This document shows, piece by piece, positions 44,146-53,224 of a stretch of DNA of 64,000 nucleotides (its first letter is position 1; the number at the start of each line of letters is the position of its first letter). The stretch is from NCBI RefSeq assembly GCF_021026335.1, contig NZ_JAJNCY010000002.1, positions 310,001-374,000 of the forward strand, in the 5' to 3' direction. The position numbers and the translations under genes were made by a program. The notes under the pieces are model-generated. The model made no database searches, was not told the DNA's origin, and worked only from the letters and a program-made list of their open reading frames with translations. This DNA is from Rhizobium sp. C1. GTDB lineage: Bacteria > Pseudomonadota > Alphaproteobacteria > Rhizobiales > Rhizobiaceae.

Positions 44146-45144
44146 TCAGGTGTTCGAATTGTCTGTTGGTTGGTTCTGTTTCGTCGTGCCGGCCACGGGC
44201 GTCAGTGCAATGGCACGGCGGGTATCGAGCAGGCCGACAATCAGGAAGACGATGCCGGTCAGCGAAATGGTAAGATAGGCGAGGATCAGCGCCGGCATCC
44301 GCCAGGACTTGCCGCGGCTCTTCAAATGGAAGGCGGCAAGGCCGGCCAGCAGGAAGCCACCGCCAAAGGCGCCCGAAATCGAGGAGCCGACGATGGTCAG
44401 CACATTGTTATGCGTAATCATCCCGGCAATCAGCAGCGTCAGGCCGACGCCGAGAACGTAGATGCTGTCGCGGTTCATGCGCAGCGCGGACGGCATGTCC
44501 TCGCGCGGACGCAGAGCCTGCGTCGTGGTGCGCACGATGATCGCCGAGAAATAATAGGCCGCGAAGATCGTGATGACCGACATCACGGCCTGGTTCAGCG
44601 GCAGCAGGTAGTAATAGAAGGCAGTCACCTGCGCGAGGACGGCCGCATCCATGTTAAAGGTCGGGTCCTGCGCGCTCAGCGCCTTCATCGCAGCGCTGAT
44701 GATGTCGCTGGCGGTGCCGCGGCTATAGCCTGTCGCCAGCAGCGTGAGGGCCACCGCGACCGCGACCAGCGCGCAAAGCCGCATCATCATGTCGGCCAGC
44801 GGATACCAGGCCATCACATTGGCCGGACCGCCGAGTTCTTCGGCAGGACGTGCGAAATTCGCCAGTCGCGACATGAAGGCGGCCGGAAACTGGGGGAGAG
44901 CGAGAATGGACAGTGCGAAGATCGGGGAAACGGTGATAGCCAGGACCAGGAAGCTTGCAACCAGAGCCGAACCGGCGGCCACGATGCCAAATCCAAGTCC
45001 TGCGATAAAGACCGGCATGCCGGCGAGAATGAGAAAGACGATGGAGGCGGACAGATGCGAAGTCGCCGCCAGCACCAGAAGCGCTGACGTCAATCCGGCG
45101 AGTGCGCCGATCGCGATCGATTTAAAGTCCGGGTTCATCTTCAT
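44146..45144 (-). CDS. DUF2232 membrane protein in the ribosomal operon
   Basis: A 332-residue inner-membrane protein with about eight helices ([61 protein letters not shown]). It belongs to DUF2232, related to predicted membrane proteins found beside ribosomal genes. It sits between rpsR and rplI, 156 bases after rpsR and 13 before rplI, the usual place in alphaproteobacteria. The steady pairing with ribosomal genes may reflect shared transcription rather than shared function. Role unknown. Confidence 0.85.
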   Translation of the reverse strand: MKMNPDFKSIAIGALAGLTSALLVLAATSHLSASIVFLILAGMPVFIAGLGFGIVAAGSALVASFLVLAITVSPIFALSILALPQFPAAFMSRLANFARPAEELGGPANVMAWYPLADMMMRLCALVAVAVALTLLATGYSRGTASDIISAAMKALSAQDPTFNMDAAVLAQVTAFYYYLLPLNQAVMSVITIFAAYYFSAIIVRTTTQALRPREDMPSALRMNRDSIYVLGVGLTLLIAGMITHNNVLTIVGSSISGAFGGGFLLAGLAAFHLKSRGKSWRMPALILAYLTISLTGIVFLIVGLLDTRRAIALTPVAGTTKQNQPTDNSNT

Positions 45145-45300
45145 CTCGCTGTCCTGCCGTTGGGTTTCCGTTGGCAGTTAGGGACGTGGCTCTCGCCATT
45201 CAATCCCAACATGGGTTTTGCCTGGTTCCGATCCGCGCCCATCGCGGAAGGGGTCGGTGGAGGCTCGCTTGAAGCCTCCACCTTTATTCAACCGTTTGGC

Positions 45301-45546
45301 TTAGGCCAGAACGTAGGGCAGCAGGCCGAGGAAGCGGGCGCGCTTGATGGCCTTGGCCAGCTCGCGCTGCTTCTTCTGCGAAACAGCCGTGATGCGGGAC
45401 GGAACGATCTTGCCGCGCTCGGAAATGTAGCGCTGCAGGAGACGAACGTCCTTGTAATCGATCTTCGGAGCGTTGGCGCCGGAGAAGGGGCACGTCTTGC
45501 GACGGCGGTGGAACGGGCGACGTGCCGGGGAAGATGCATCAGCCAT
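45301..45546 (-). CDS. rpsR: 30S ribosomal protein S18
   Basis: An 81-residue small-subunit protein that pairs with S6. Seen: [15 protein letters not shown], then [51 protein letters not shown], essentially full-length S18. Two ATGs lie close together; 45546 (MADAS) has AGGAG 8 bases upstream, while 45552 is too near it. It starts 12 bases after rpsF. Confidence 0.98.
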   Translation of the reverse strand: MADASSPARRPFHRRRKTCPFSGANAPKIDYKDVRLLQRYISERGKIVPSRITAVSQKKQRELAKAIKRARFLGLLPYVLA

Positions 45547-45558
45547 GGTCATATCTCC

Positions 45559-46005
45559 TTATGCACGGTCTTCGCGCGGACGGCGCGGACGGTCGTCGCG
45601 GTCACCGCGATCGCGGTTGAAGCCGCCTTCGCGCGGGCCACGGTCCGGACGGTCGCCATCGCGACGCGGACGGTCGTCACGGTCGCGCTTCTGCATCATG
45701 GCGGATGCGCCTTCTTCGTGTGCTTCGACCGAAACGGTCATGTAACGAAGAACGTCTTCCGAAATGCGCATCTGGCGTTCCATTTCCTGGATCGCTGCTG
45801 CCGGAGCCGTGATGTCCATCAGGACGTAGTGAGCCTTGCGGTTCTTCTTGATGCGGTAGGTGAGGGACTTGAGGCCCCAGTTCTCGACCCGGCCGACCTT
45901 GCCACCGTTTGCTTCGATCACGCCCTTGTAGTTTTCTACAAGGCCTTCGACCTGCTGCGGGGTCACGTCCTGGCGGGCAAGGAATACATGTTCGTAAAGT
46001 GCCAT
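45559..46005 (-). CDS. rpsF: 30S ribosomal protein S6
   Basis: A 148-residue protein. Residues 1-95 are the S6 fold ([55 protein letters not shown]). The rest is a charged tail of repeated RDDRPRR / [10 protein letters not shown] / [12 protein letters not shown] units, about 45 residues, replacing the glutamate tail of enteric S6. ATG at 46005. First gene of the operon, with a leader of about 220 bases after a good promoter. Confidence 0.98.
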   Translation of the reverse strand: MALYEHVFLARQDVTPQQVEGLVENYKGVIEANGGKVGRVENWGLKSLTYRIKKNRKAHYVLMDITAPAAAIQEMERQMRISEDVLRYMTVSVEAHEEGASAMMQKRDRDDRPRRDGDRPDRGPREGGFNRDRGDRDDRPRRPREDRA

Positions 46006-46226
46006 TGTATTTTGCCTTTCTTGCGTTTCGATCAGAACCCGGGCATGGCGCCAAGCCTCAACGACTGTTCGTGAACCCTGTTGAAAGGGTGGCAAGAAAA
46101 GCGTTTTGTCTCATACGGTCGAGAGCGGAGACACGGGAGGCCGGAAAGCTTTTGCTTCCATGTCGGACCTTTGCAGGTCCGGACCCTCCGTTCAGCCACC
46201 AGCCATAAGACCGGGTTAAACGATCA
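46006..46226 (-). promoter_or_regulatory. Long structured leader of the rpsF operon
   Basis: The predicted transcript has about 220 untranslated bases before rpsF. It contains a hairpin pairing cggacc with ggtccg around a 6-base loop (46174-46191) and several other GC-rich inverted stretches. Leaders of rpsF in many bacteria bind the S6:S18 complex for autogenous repression (established for other species). I infer but cannot prove the same motif here. Confidence 0.4.
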
Positions 46227-46232
46227 GGGGCG

Positions 46233-46260
46233 CTTATACGGATTTTGGCGCGGATTGCAA
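46233..46260 (-). promoter_or_regulatory. Promoter of the rpsF-rpsR-DUF2232-rplI operon
   Basis: Minus strand: -35 TTGCAA (46260-46255), 16-base spacer, -10 TATAAG (46238-46233). Both boxes are near consensus and lie in the right orientation 228 bases from the rpsF ATG. Confidence 0.6.
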
Positions 46261-46487
46261 GGGCTGCGGCCATCGGAGGCGTGTGCTGCCAATTTTTACT
46301 GGAAATTGCACTTGAGCAAGGAAAATGGAACCGCTTCAGCCTAACTGCGCTTGCGAAATCTGTTCGGACTTGCAGAATTCGATATGTTCTGGAACGCTGG
46401 GTGTTCGTGTATTTAAATATATTATGATTGATTAATGTATTTTTCACGCTGTATCCGTAAGGCTCTTGGGCGTGAGTATCTTCGGGG

Positions 46488-48659
46488 GTGCCGGGTTGGT
46501 CGCAAGGGGTTGAGCTGGGGGTGGGATTGAAATTGGTGCCTGACAAATACGTCCGGGACTGGCGAAACTGGCTTGCCCCGGCGGCAATCGCCGGAACGCT
46601 GATCGTAGCGCTCTTGCTGGCGTTTCTGCTGGTCATTGTGCTGGAAGCCATGGGCGACAAGGCCAACGAGATTGATGATTCCCGTGCGGCAAGTGCGGCG
46701 CATACGGCGGTCTTGTCTCTGCGCCGCCGCCTTTCCGGCACGCTCGAAGACAATGCGGTCTGGCAAGAAGCTTTCGAAGCGATGAAGGCTGAAACCCGCA
46801 AGGAGTGGATCCGGACCAATTGGGGATCAATTTCGGCCGATTATCAGCTCTATGACGGTCTGGCTGTCACCGATTCCGAAGGCCGCTTGATTGACGCCTA
46901 TCTTAAGGGCGTAGAATTCGACGCCGTCTCGGCCCTGGGGCCGGACTTTGTCAAGCAGGCGATTGCCGCCGCGACGCCCGACAAGCCGCCGATCATCAAC
47001 GTTTTTCGCCTGAACGGCAGCATTGCCATGGTTGGTTCGCGTGCCCTCCAGCCCCATCGCAACATGCCGCCGGGAGGGCGTTTTGACGTCCTGACAATGT
47101 TCAGGCTCGCCACACCCTCGATGATCGACAGTGTCGCTTCGGACTATTTTCTGCCCAATCTTCATCTGACGGCGGTCAAGCCGGCCTCAGAGTTAAGCGT
47201 ACCGCTGATCGGCAGCAATGGTCAGCCAGTGGCCTATCTGGCATGGCCCGGACGAAATCTCGGTACGCGACTTTACGACGAGGTACGCCCGGCGCTGACC
47301 GGCGCGCTCATTGTTTTCGGCATCCTTCTGGCAACGGCTGTCTTCGCCGGTTATGCGGAGCTTCTGGCACTCAGGCGCCTTGCATCCGCGGCCGACCGGG
47401 AGGCGACGCATGATCCCTTGAGTGGCTTGCTCAACCGCAACGGCATGATCCGTGCCTTGCAGGCCCATCTCGGCAGCGCTGTCGGACGTGGCGGTGTGAC
47501 CCTTCACCTGATCGACCTCGACGGGTTCAAGGCCGTGAACGACACCTGGGGGCATCTGGTCGGCGACGAGTTGATCGGCGAGGTCGCGGCGCGTCTGGTG
47601 GCCTGCCATCCCGAGCTGCAATTTGCCGCGCGCTTCGGCGGAGATGAGTTCGCTCTCGCCAGCCGGCCGTGCTGCGATCCGTCCGAAGTGGCGGATGCCG
47701 CCCTGCAGGCGCTCAAAGAGCCGTTCGTGGTTGCCGGACATACCAGCGAAATCGGCGCCAGCATCGGTTACGCCTCGCATGCACCCAACGTGGATGCCTT
47801 CGAACTGATCCGGCGCGCCGACATGGCGCTTTACGGCGCGAAGGAAGCCGGCCGCGGCCAGAGTTTGGCCTATACCTCCGACATGGATCGCGACCGCGAG
47901 GCTTTGGCCGAGCTTGAGGAGCAGATGCGCCTGATGCTCGATTCGGACGGGCTCGCGGTTGCCTTCCAGCCTGTCGTCTCGGCTGCGAACGGCGCGGTCG
48001 TCGGTGTGGAGGCTCTGGCGCGGTGGACGGCGCCGGAGGGCCCCATCTCCCCGGATGTCTTCATTCCTCTGGCGGAAAAATCCGGTCTCATCTTCAAACT
48101 CGGCCAGATCGTTCTCGAGCGGTCTATAGGTTTTGCAAAAGCGCAACCGGGCATCGACATTGCGGTCAATGTCTCCCCGACGCAGCTTTGCGCCCCCGAT
48201 TTCGCCGAGGCTCTTGCCGCGACGCTGGAACGGGAGTCGTTCGACCCCCGCCGTCTCATCCTCGAGGTGACCGAGGGCGTACTCTTCGACAGCCCGACAC
48301 AGGCGCGCCGCGCGATCGATGCGCTACGGGCCATCGGCATACGCTTTGCACTGGATGATTTCGGCACGGGCTATGCCAGCATCGGCACACTCAGCCATTT
48401 CACCTTCGATCGTCTCAAGCTCGATCGTTCGCTGGTGCAGGCGCTGGAAAGCGAAAAGGGCAGAGCGGTGCTGAGCGCCACGGTGTCGCTGGCCGATGCA
48501 CTTGACATTCCGGTGATTGTCGAAGGGGTGGAGACGGCAGAGCAGGCGGGGTATCTCCGCCAGGTCGGTTGCCAGTTCATGCAGGGCTACTATTTCGGCC
48601 GGCCTGTACCCGCTGAAGCCTTTGACAGCCTGCCCCGGCAAATGGCCCGGGCAGGCTGA
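46488..48659 (+). CDS. Membrane GGDEF-EAL protein with CHASE4-like sensor
   Basis: A protein of up to 723 residues that may both make and break c-di-GMP. Two membrane helices (about 31-54, and 265-292) bracket a periplasmic CHASE4-like domain (AVLSLRRRLSGTLEDNAVWQEAFEAM). The GGDEF domain is intact (FGGDEF, 384-388). The EAL domain is intact too: EAL at 508-510 (VEALARW), NVSPTQLCA, EVTEG, DDFGTGYAS, KLDRSLV and VEGVET. The start is uncertain: GTG at 46488 gives the full track, while GTGs at 46521 or 46536 also fit. The upstream sequence is AT-rich and divergent from the rpsF promoter. Confidence 0.88.
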   Translation: MPGWSQGVELGVGLKLVPDKYVRDWRNWLAPAAIAGTLIVALLLAFLLVIVLEAMGDKANEIDDSRAASAAHTAVLSLRRRLSGTLEDNAVWQEAFEAMKAETRKEWIRTNWGSISADYQLYDGLAVTDSEGRLIDAYLKGVEFDAVSALGPDFVKQAIAAATPDKPPIINVFRLNGSIAMVGSRALQPHRNMPPGGRFDVLTMFRLATPSMIDSVASDYFLPNLHLTAVKPASELSVPLIGSNGQPVAYLAWPGRNLGTRLYDEVRPALTGALIVFGILLATAVFAGYAELLALRRLASAADREATHDPLSGLLNRNGMIRALQAHLGSAVGRGGVTLHLIDLDGFKAVNDTWGHLVGDELIGEVAARLVACHPELQFAARFGGDEFALASRPCCDPSEVADAALQALKEPFVVAGHTSEIGASIGYASHAPNVDAFELIRRADMALYGAKEAGRGQSLAYTSDMDRDREALAELEEQMRLMLDSDGLAVAFQPVVSAANGAVVGVEALARWTAPEGPISPDVFIPLAEKSGLIFKLGQIVLERSIGFAKAQPGIDIAVNVSPTQLCAPDFAEALAATLERESFDPRRLILEVTEGVLFDSPTQARRAIDALRAIGIRFALDDFGTGYASIGTLSHFTFDRLKLDRSLVQALESEKGRAVLSATVSLADALDIPVIVEGVETAEQAGYLRQVGCQFMQGYYFGRPVPAEAFDSLPRQMARAG

Positions 48660-48681
48660 GTTCAATCACTGAAGGACCGGC

Positions 48682-51600
48682 TTACTCTGCCGGAATGGTG
48701 GCAGAGGCGTCGCGTCGCTTGCCGAAGCTCAGCTTGCGAGAAATCCACTCGACCTGCGTGAAGATGACCGGCGTGATGAACAGCGTCAGCACCTGCGAGA
48801 TCACGAGGCCGCCGACCACGGCCACGCCGAGCGGCTGGCGAAGCTCGGAACCGGGGCCGGTGCCGAGTGCGACGGGGACTGCGGCCAGAAGCGCGCAGAA
48901 GGTCGTCATCATGATCGGACGGAAACGGCGCACGGCGGCGATATGCATCGCTTCGCCGGGATCCATGTTGTCGTCCCGCATCAAGGTCAGCGCCACGTCG
49001 ATCATCATGATCGCATTCTTCTTCACGATGCCGATCAGCATGAGGAGACCGATCAGCGCCACGATGGAGAAATCCAGCCCCCAGAGTTTCAGCGCCAGCA
49101 GCGCCCCGAGAGCGGCCGACGGCAGACCTGAGAGAATGGTCAGCGGATGCGCGAAACTCTCGTAGAGAACGCCGAGCACCACATAGATCGTCAGGATGGC
49201 GGTGGCGATGAGCAGACCTGTATTGCCCGTCGATTGCGCAAAGATCTGTGCCGTACCGGCAAGCTCCGTCGTGACCGTCTCCGGCATGCCGATCTCGTGA
49301 CGCAGTTCGTTCAGCCGGTCGGTGGAGACGCCAAGCGAGACACCCTGCGGCAGGTTGAACGACAGCGTGACCGCGGTCAGCTGCCCCGTCTGGTTCACGG
49401 TCACGGGACCGGCCGTACGGGTAATCGTGGCAATGCTGGAGAGCGGAACCTGATTGCCGGAGGATGTCGGGATCAGCAGCGAGCCGAGATCCGTTTCATC
49501 CCATTGGCGGTTCTGGTCCAACTCCAGAATGGCGTTATAGCTGTTGCCCGTCGTCTGGATCTGCGTCACGTCCAGCGTACCGAAGGCCGCTTCCAGCGTA
49601 TTGCGGATCGCCGCGGAGGTAATGCCGAGTGCGTTGGCGCGGTCATTATCGACCTTGATGTCGGCCTGCAGAGCATTGTTCTGCAGGTCGGTCGCCACGT
49701 CGATATAATGGGCGCTGTCGGCAGCCATCGCGGCCTGCAGCTTGGTGGACCACTGGCGCGTGTCGTCGGCATTCAGCGACTTGAGCACGACCTGATACTG
49801 GCTCTGTGTGCTGCGGCCGCCAAAGCGCAGGCTCTGCACCGGCACAATGAAGGTCTTCAGACCGGCGACTTCGTTCAGGGCGCGCCGCATCTGTGCCAGC
49901 GTCACGTCCAGCGGCGGCCGCTGGTCGCGTTCCTTCAGCTGAACGAACATCGAGCCCGAGTTGAAGGTCGAGCCGCCGGGACCGGAGCCGAGCGAAGATG
50001 TGACATGCAGAACAGCCGGGTTCTCCGACATCACAGCCGCCGCCTGCGCCTGAAGCTTCGACATCGCATCATAGGAAATATCCTGCCGGGCCTGCGTCGA
50101 CACGGTCAGAAGTCCGTTGTCTTCGCTGGGGAAGAAGCTGCGCGGCAGGGTGGCGAAGAGCCAGGCCGAACCTGCAAAGGACAGGAGGAAGACGACAGTG
50201 ATGATGCCCTTGTGGTCAAGGCACCAGCCGACCGCGCGGCCATAGCCGTCATTGACGCGGTCAAACAGCGTTTTCTTGTCGCCATGGTGATGACCGCTGT
50301 CCGGCAGGCGCGCCGTCAGCATGGGCGTGACGGTCAGCGACACGACCGCAGAGGCCATGATGGACAGAGACACCACGATGCCGAATTCGTTGAGAACGCG
50401 CCCGACAACGCCGCCCATCAGGAGGATCGGCAGGAACACGGCGACCAGCGAAAGCGACATCGAAATGATCGTCGCCGTGACTTCGCTACTGCCCTTGATC
50501 GCGGCCTCGAAGGGGCTCATGCCCTCTTCGACATAGCGCACGATATTTTCCAGCATGACGATCGCGTCGTCCACCACGAGACCGACGGCGAGCGTCAGGC
50601 CGAGCAGCGAGATATTGTCGATCGAAAGGTTCATCCAGTACATGAAGCCGAAGGTCGCGACGATCGACAGCGGAACCGCGAGCGCCGGGATCATGGTGGC
50701 CCAGAAGCTGCGCAGGAACAGGAAGATCACGAGAACGACGAGGCCGATGGTGATAGCCAGTGTCTTCTGCACGTCCCACACCGCCTCGCGGATCGAGTTG
50801 GAGGCGTCGTTGACGACCTTCAGATGCATGCCTGCCGGCAGGTTGGCCTCAAGCTGCGGGATCTGAGCATTCACTCGATCCACGACGTCGACGGTATTGG
50901 CATCCGGCTGGCGATAGACGGCGACGGCGATGGTCGGCTGACCGTCGAGCCAGCTTCCCTGCTGCTGGTTTTCGATACTGTCCTTGACATCGGCGACATC
51001 GCCCAGACGCACCGCGCGTCCACCCGGCGTCGCGATAATCAGCGTGCGGAATTCATCTGCATTGGTCCGCTGCGTATCGGCATTGACCGCCAGCGCCTGA
51101 GACTTGTTCTGCAGCGTGCCGAGCGGGGTCTGGTCGTTGGCGGCTCTCAGCGCATTTGCAACCTGATTGAGGCTCAGGCCGCGGGCGGCGAGCTTGTTCG
51201 GATTGGCCTCGACGCGAACGGCATAGGTCTTGGAGCCGAAGACCTGCGCCTGTGCTACGCCTTCCACCGTTGACAGCGCCGGCGAGAGCACGTTCTGCGC
51301 GATATCGTCCATCTGTGTGACAGGCGCGGTGTTGCTGGTCAGCGCCAGGAAGATGATCGGGCTATCCGCCGGGTTGACCTTGCGGTAGCTCGGCGTGCTG
51401 GTGAGGTTGGAGGGCAGGGCGCGCTGCGAGCGGGCAATGGCGGCCTGAACGTCTGCCGCTGCCGCGTCGATATTGCGCGTCAGGTCGAACTGCAGCGTGA
51501 TGCGTGTATTGCCGAGCGACGAGCTGGCGGTGATCGAATCGATGCCGGCGATCGTCTGGAACTGCTTGATCAGCGGCGTGGCGACAGCCGCCGCCATTGT

Positions 51601-51771
51601 ATCGGGCGAGGCGCCGGCAAGCTGTGCAGAGACGCTGATGGTCGGGAAGTCCGCCTGCGGCAGGGCTGCCACGGGCAACTGGCGGAAGGCGCCGATGCCC
51701 GCCATCAGGACGCCGACGATCAGAAGGATCGTCGCAACAGGGCGGCGAATGAAGACTTCGGAAATATTCAC
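48682..51771 (-). CDS. RND efflux pump, inner-membrane transporter (MdtB/MdtC-like)
   Basis: A 1029-residue HAE1-type drug/proton antiporter with 12 helices and two large periplasmic loops, working as a trimer. Seen: N-terminal FIRRPVATILLIVGVLMAGIGAF, the proton-relay Asp pair in GLVVDDAIVMLENI, ADFPTISVSAQLAGASPDTM, and second-half repeats GLLMLIGIVKKNAIMMIDVAL and GEAMHIAAVRRFRPIMMTT. The start codon is GTG (51771), 2 bases after the adaptor stop, with AAGGCGG upstream. Closest in style to MdtC. No outer-membrane channel gene is adjacent, so it probably uses a shared TolC. Confidence 0.93.
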   Translation of the reverse strand: MNISEVFIRRPVATILLIVGVLMAGIGAFRQLPVAALPQADFPTISVSAQLAGASPDTMAAAVATPLIKQFQTIAGIDSITASSSLGNTRITLQFDLTRNIDAAAADVQAAIARSQRALPSNLTSTPSYRKVNPADSPIIFLALTSNTAPVTQMDDIAQNVLSPALSTVEGVAQAQVFGSKTYAVRVEANPNKLAARGLSLNQVANALRAANDQTPLGTLQNKSQALAVNADTQRTNADEFRTLIIATPGGRAVRLGDVADVKDSIENQQQGSWLDGQPTIAVAVYRQPDANTVDVVDRVNAQIPQLEANLPAGMHLKVVNDASNSIREAVWDVQKTLAITIGLVVLVIFLFLRSFWATMIPALAVPLSIVATFGFMYWMNLSIDNISLLGLTLAVGLVVDDAIVMLENIVRYVEEGMSPFEAAIKGSSEVTATIISMSLSLVAVFLPILLMGGVVGRVLNEFGIVVSLSIMASAVVSLTVTPMLTARLPDSGHHHGDKKTLFDRVNDGYGRAVGWCLDHKGIITVVFLLSFAGSAWLFATLPRSFFPSEDNGLLTVSTQARQDISYDAMSKLQAQAAAVMSENPAVLHVTSSLGSGPGGSTFNSGSMFVQLKERDQRPPLDVTLAQMRRALNEVAGLKTFIVPVQSLRFGGRSTQSQYQVVLKSLNADDTRQWSTKLQAAMAADSAHYIDVATDLQNNALQADIKVDNDRANALGITSAAIRNTLEAAFGTLDVTQIQTTGNSYNAILELDQNRQWDETDLGSLLIPTSSGNQVPLSSIATITRTAGPVTVNQTGQLTAVTLSFNLPQGVSLGVSTDRLNELRHEIGMPETVTTELAGTAQIFAQSTGNTGLLIATAILTIYVVLGVLYESFAHPLTILSGLPSAALGALLALKLWGLDFSIVALIGLLMLIGIVKKNAIMMIDVALTLMRDDNMDPGEAMHIAAVRRFRPIMMTTFCALLAAVPVALGTGPGSELRQPLGVAVVGGLVISQVLTLFITPVIFTQVEWISRKLSFGKRRDASATIPAE

Positions 51772-51773
51772 GA

Positions 51774-53114
51774 TCAGTCCGCCTTCTGGTTTGCTTGCGC
51801 CAGTTCAGCCGCCGATGCACTCTTGTCGGCCGCGTTGGACTGCTTGTCCTTGGGCTTGCCGCCCGCACCCTTCTGCTTGTCGCCTGCCGGCGGCTTGGCC
51901 GTCCCGTCCTCGATCTTGACGGCAGCGCCGGCGGTGAGCGACTGTTGGCCTTCGACGATGACCTTGTCGCCCGGCTTCAATCCGTCCGTCACGCCTGCCG
52001 TCCCGTTGGAGCGGAATGCGACCTTGACCGTACGGGCCTGCACCTTGTTGTCGTCGCCGACGACATAGGCGACCATGCCGTTTTGCTGCGGCGCGACGGC
52101 GACGTTGGGAACAAGCACCAGGTTGCGGGCAATGCCGACAGTCGCGGTGGCGTTGACCGATTCTCCGGGCCAGAAAATCTTGTCGGAGTTGTCGAATGCC
52201 GCCCAGAGGCGGAATGTGCCGGATGCCTGATCGACCGCGTTGTCGATGAAGGTCACCGGGACATTCATCGACTGGGTGCCGTCGCTGGCGCTGGTCGGCT
52301 GGATGGCCACTGTCAGTTCCTTCTTGGCAAGCGCGTCGCGCGAGAGGCGAAGATCGGCTTCCGAAAGCGTGAACACCGCATAGACGTTCTTGTTGTCAAC
52401 GATCGTGCCCACGGCCGTGCCTGCCGCAACGTAGGCGCCCTTGGAGACGGAAATGACGCCGAGCTTCCCGTCATACGGAGCCACGATCTGTGCATTGGAA
52501 ATGGCGACCTGATCGGCCTGGATCTGCGCGCGGTCGAGCGCCAATGCGGCCTGTGCCTGCTGGAAGGCCGCATTGGCATTGTCCGTCGCCTGCTGGGTCG
52601 CGGCTCCCTTTTCGCCCAGGCTCATCGCGCGGTCGAGGGTGATCTTGGCGTTGTCGTAGACGGACTGATCCTTGGCGAGCGATGCCTGATCCTTCGCCAG
52701 CGTCGCTTCGAGCGAACGTGTGTCATAGCTCACGAGAAGGTCGCCGGCCTTGACCTCAGCACCGTTCTGGACCTTTACGTCCGTCACGACGCCGGCGATG
52801 GGGCTGGCAAGCGACGTCGTATCGCGCGCTGCGATATAGCCGAAACTGTCGCGCAGCATGGGCAGATCGCCCGTCTTCGCCTCGACAACCTTGACCGTGG
52901 TCGGGCCGCCGCCGCGCCGGCCGGACTGCCCCTGACCCTTGCCGGCATCGGCTGTCTTGCCTGTCTCTTTCGACTTGTCGGCCGCGTCGGGCTTTGCCTG
53001 CGGAATAAGGGCTGCCACTTGTGCGGGCAGATACGGAGCCAGCTCGGCCCGATAGTAATAGCCCGCACCTCCCAAGCAACAAAGAATGATCAGGATGGTC
53101 CAAAATCTGCGCAT
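51774..53114 (-). CDS. RND efflux pump, periplasmic adaptor (MdtA-like)
   Basis: A 446-residue membrane-fusion protein linking the RND pump to an outer-membrane channel. It has an N-terminal anchor (FWTILIILCCLGGAGYYY), lipoyl half-motifs (SLASPIAGVVTDVKVQNGAEVKAGDLLVSYD and IVAPYDGKLGVISVSKGAYV), an alpha-hairpin between them, a beta-barrel, and a membrane-proximal domain. The tail (about 400-446) is Lys/Ala-rich. ATG at 53114. Forms an operon with the transporter. An 11-bp palindrome lies 29 bases upstream. Confidence 0.92.
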   Translation of the reverse strand: MRRFWTILIILCCLGGAGYYYRAELAPYLPAQVAALIPQAKPDAADKSKETGKTADAGKGQGQSGRRGGGPTTVKVVEAKTGDLPMLRDSFGYIAARDTTSLASPIAGVVTDVKVQNGAEVKAGDLLVSYDTRSLEATLAKDQASLAKDQSVYDNAKITLDRAMSLGEKGAATQQATDNANAAFQQAQAALALDRAQIQADQVAISNAQIVAPYDGKLGVISVSKGAYVAAGTAVGTIVDNKNVYAVFTLSEADLRLSRDALAKKELTVAIQPTSASDGTQSMNVPVTFIDNAVDQASGTFRLWAAFDNSDKIFWPGESVNATATVGIARNLVLVPNVAVAPQQNGMVAYVVGDDNKVQARTVKVAFRSNGTAGVTDGLKPGDKVIVEGQQSLTAGAAVKIEDGTAKPPAGDKQKGAGGKPKDKQSNAADKSASAAELAQANQKAD

Positions 53115-53142
53115 TAGAAAACCGCCTCGTAGGAAAAACGTT

Positions 53143-53153
53143 TGACTTTGTCA
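53143..53153. promoter_or_regulatory. Short palindrome upstream of the efflux operon
   Basis: tgac-ttt-gtca, flanked by AT-rich tatataa-like sequence, 29 bases before the adaptor ATG. Position and symmetry suit a repressor operator, but no regulator gene is adjacent and the site is short. Confidence 0.3.
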
Positions 53154-53224
53154 TATAATTGCCGGTGCCGGAGCTGTCACCTAACAATGCTGTAATAAAG
53201 CGGTTCTGCGACTGAAAAATATCG

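Noticed and set aside
49147-51273. 708-codon open frame opposite the RND transporter
   Set aside because: Arg/His/Asp-rich antisense frame; the RND gene is unambiguous.
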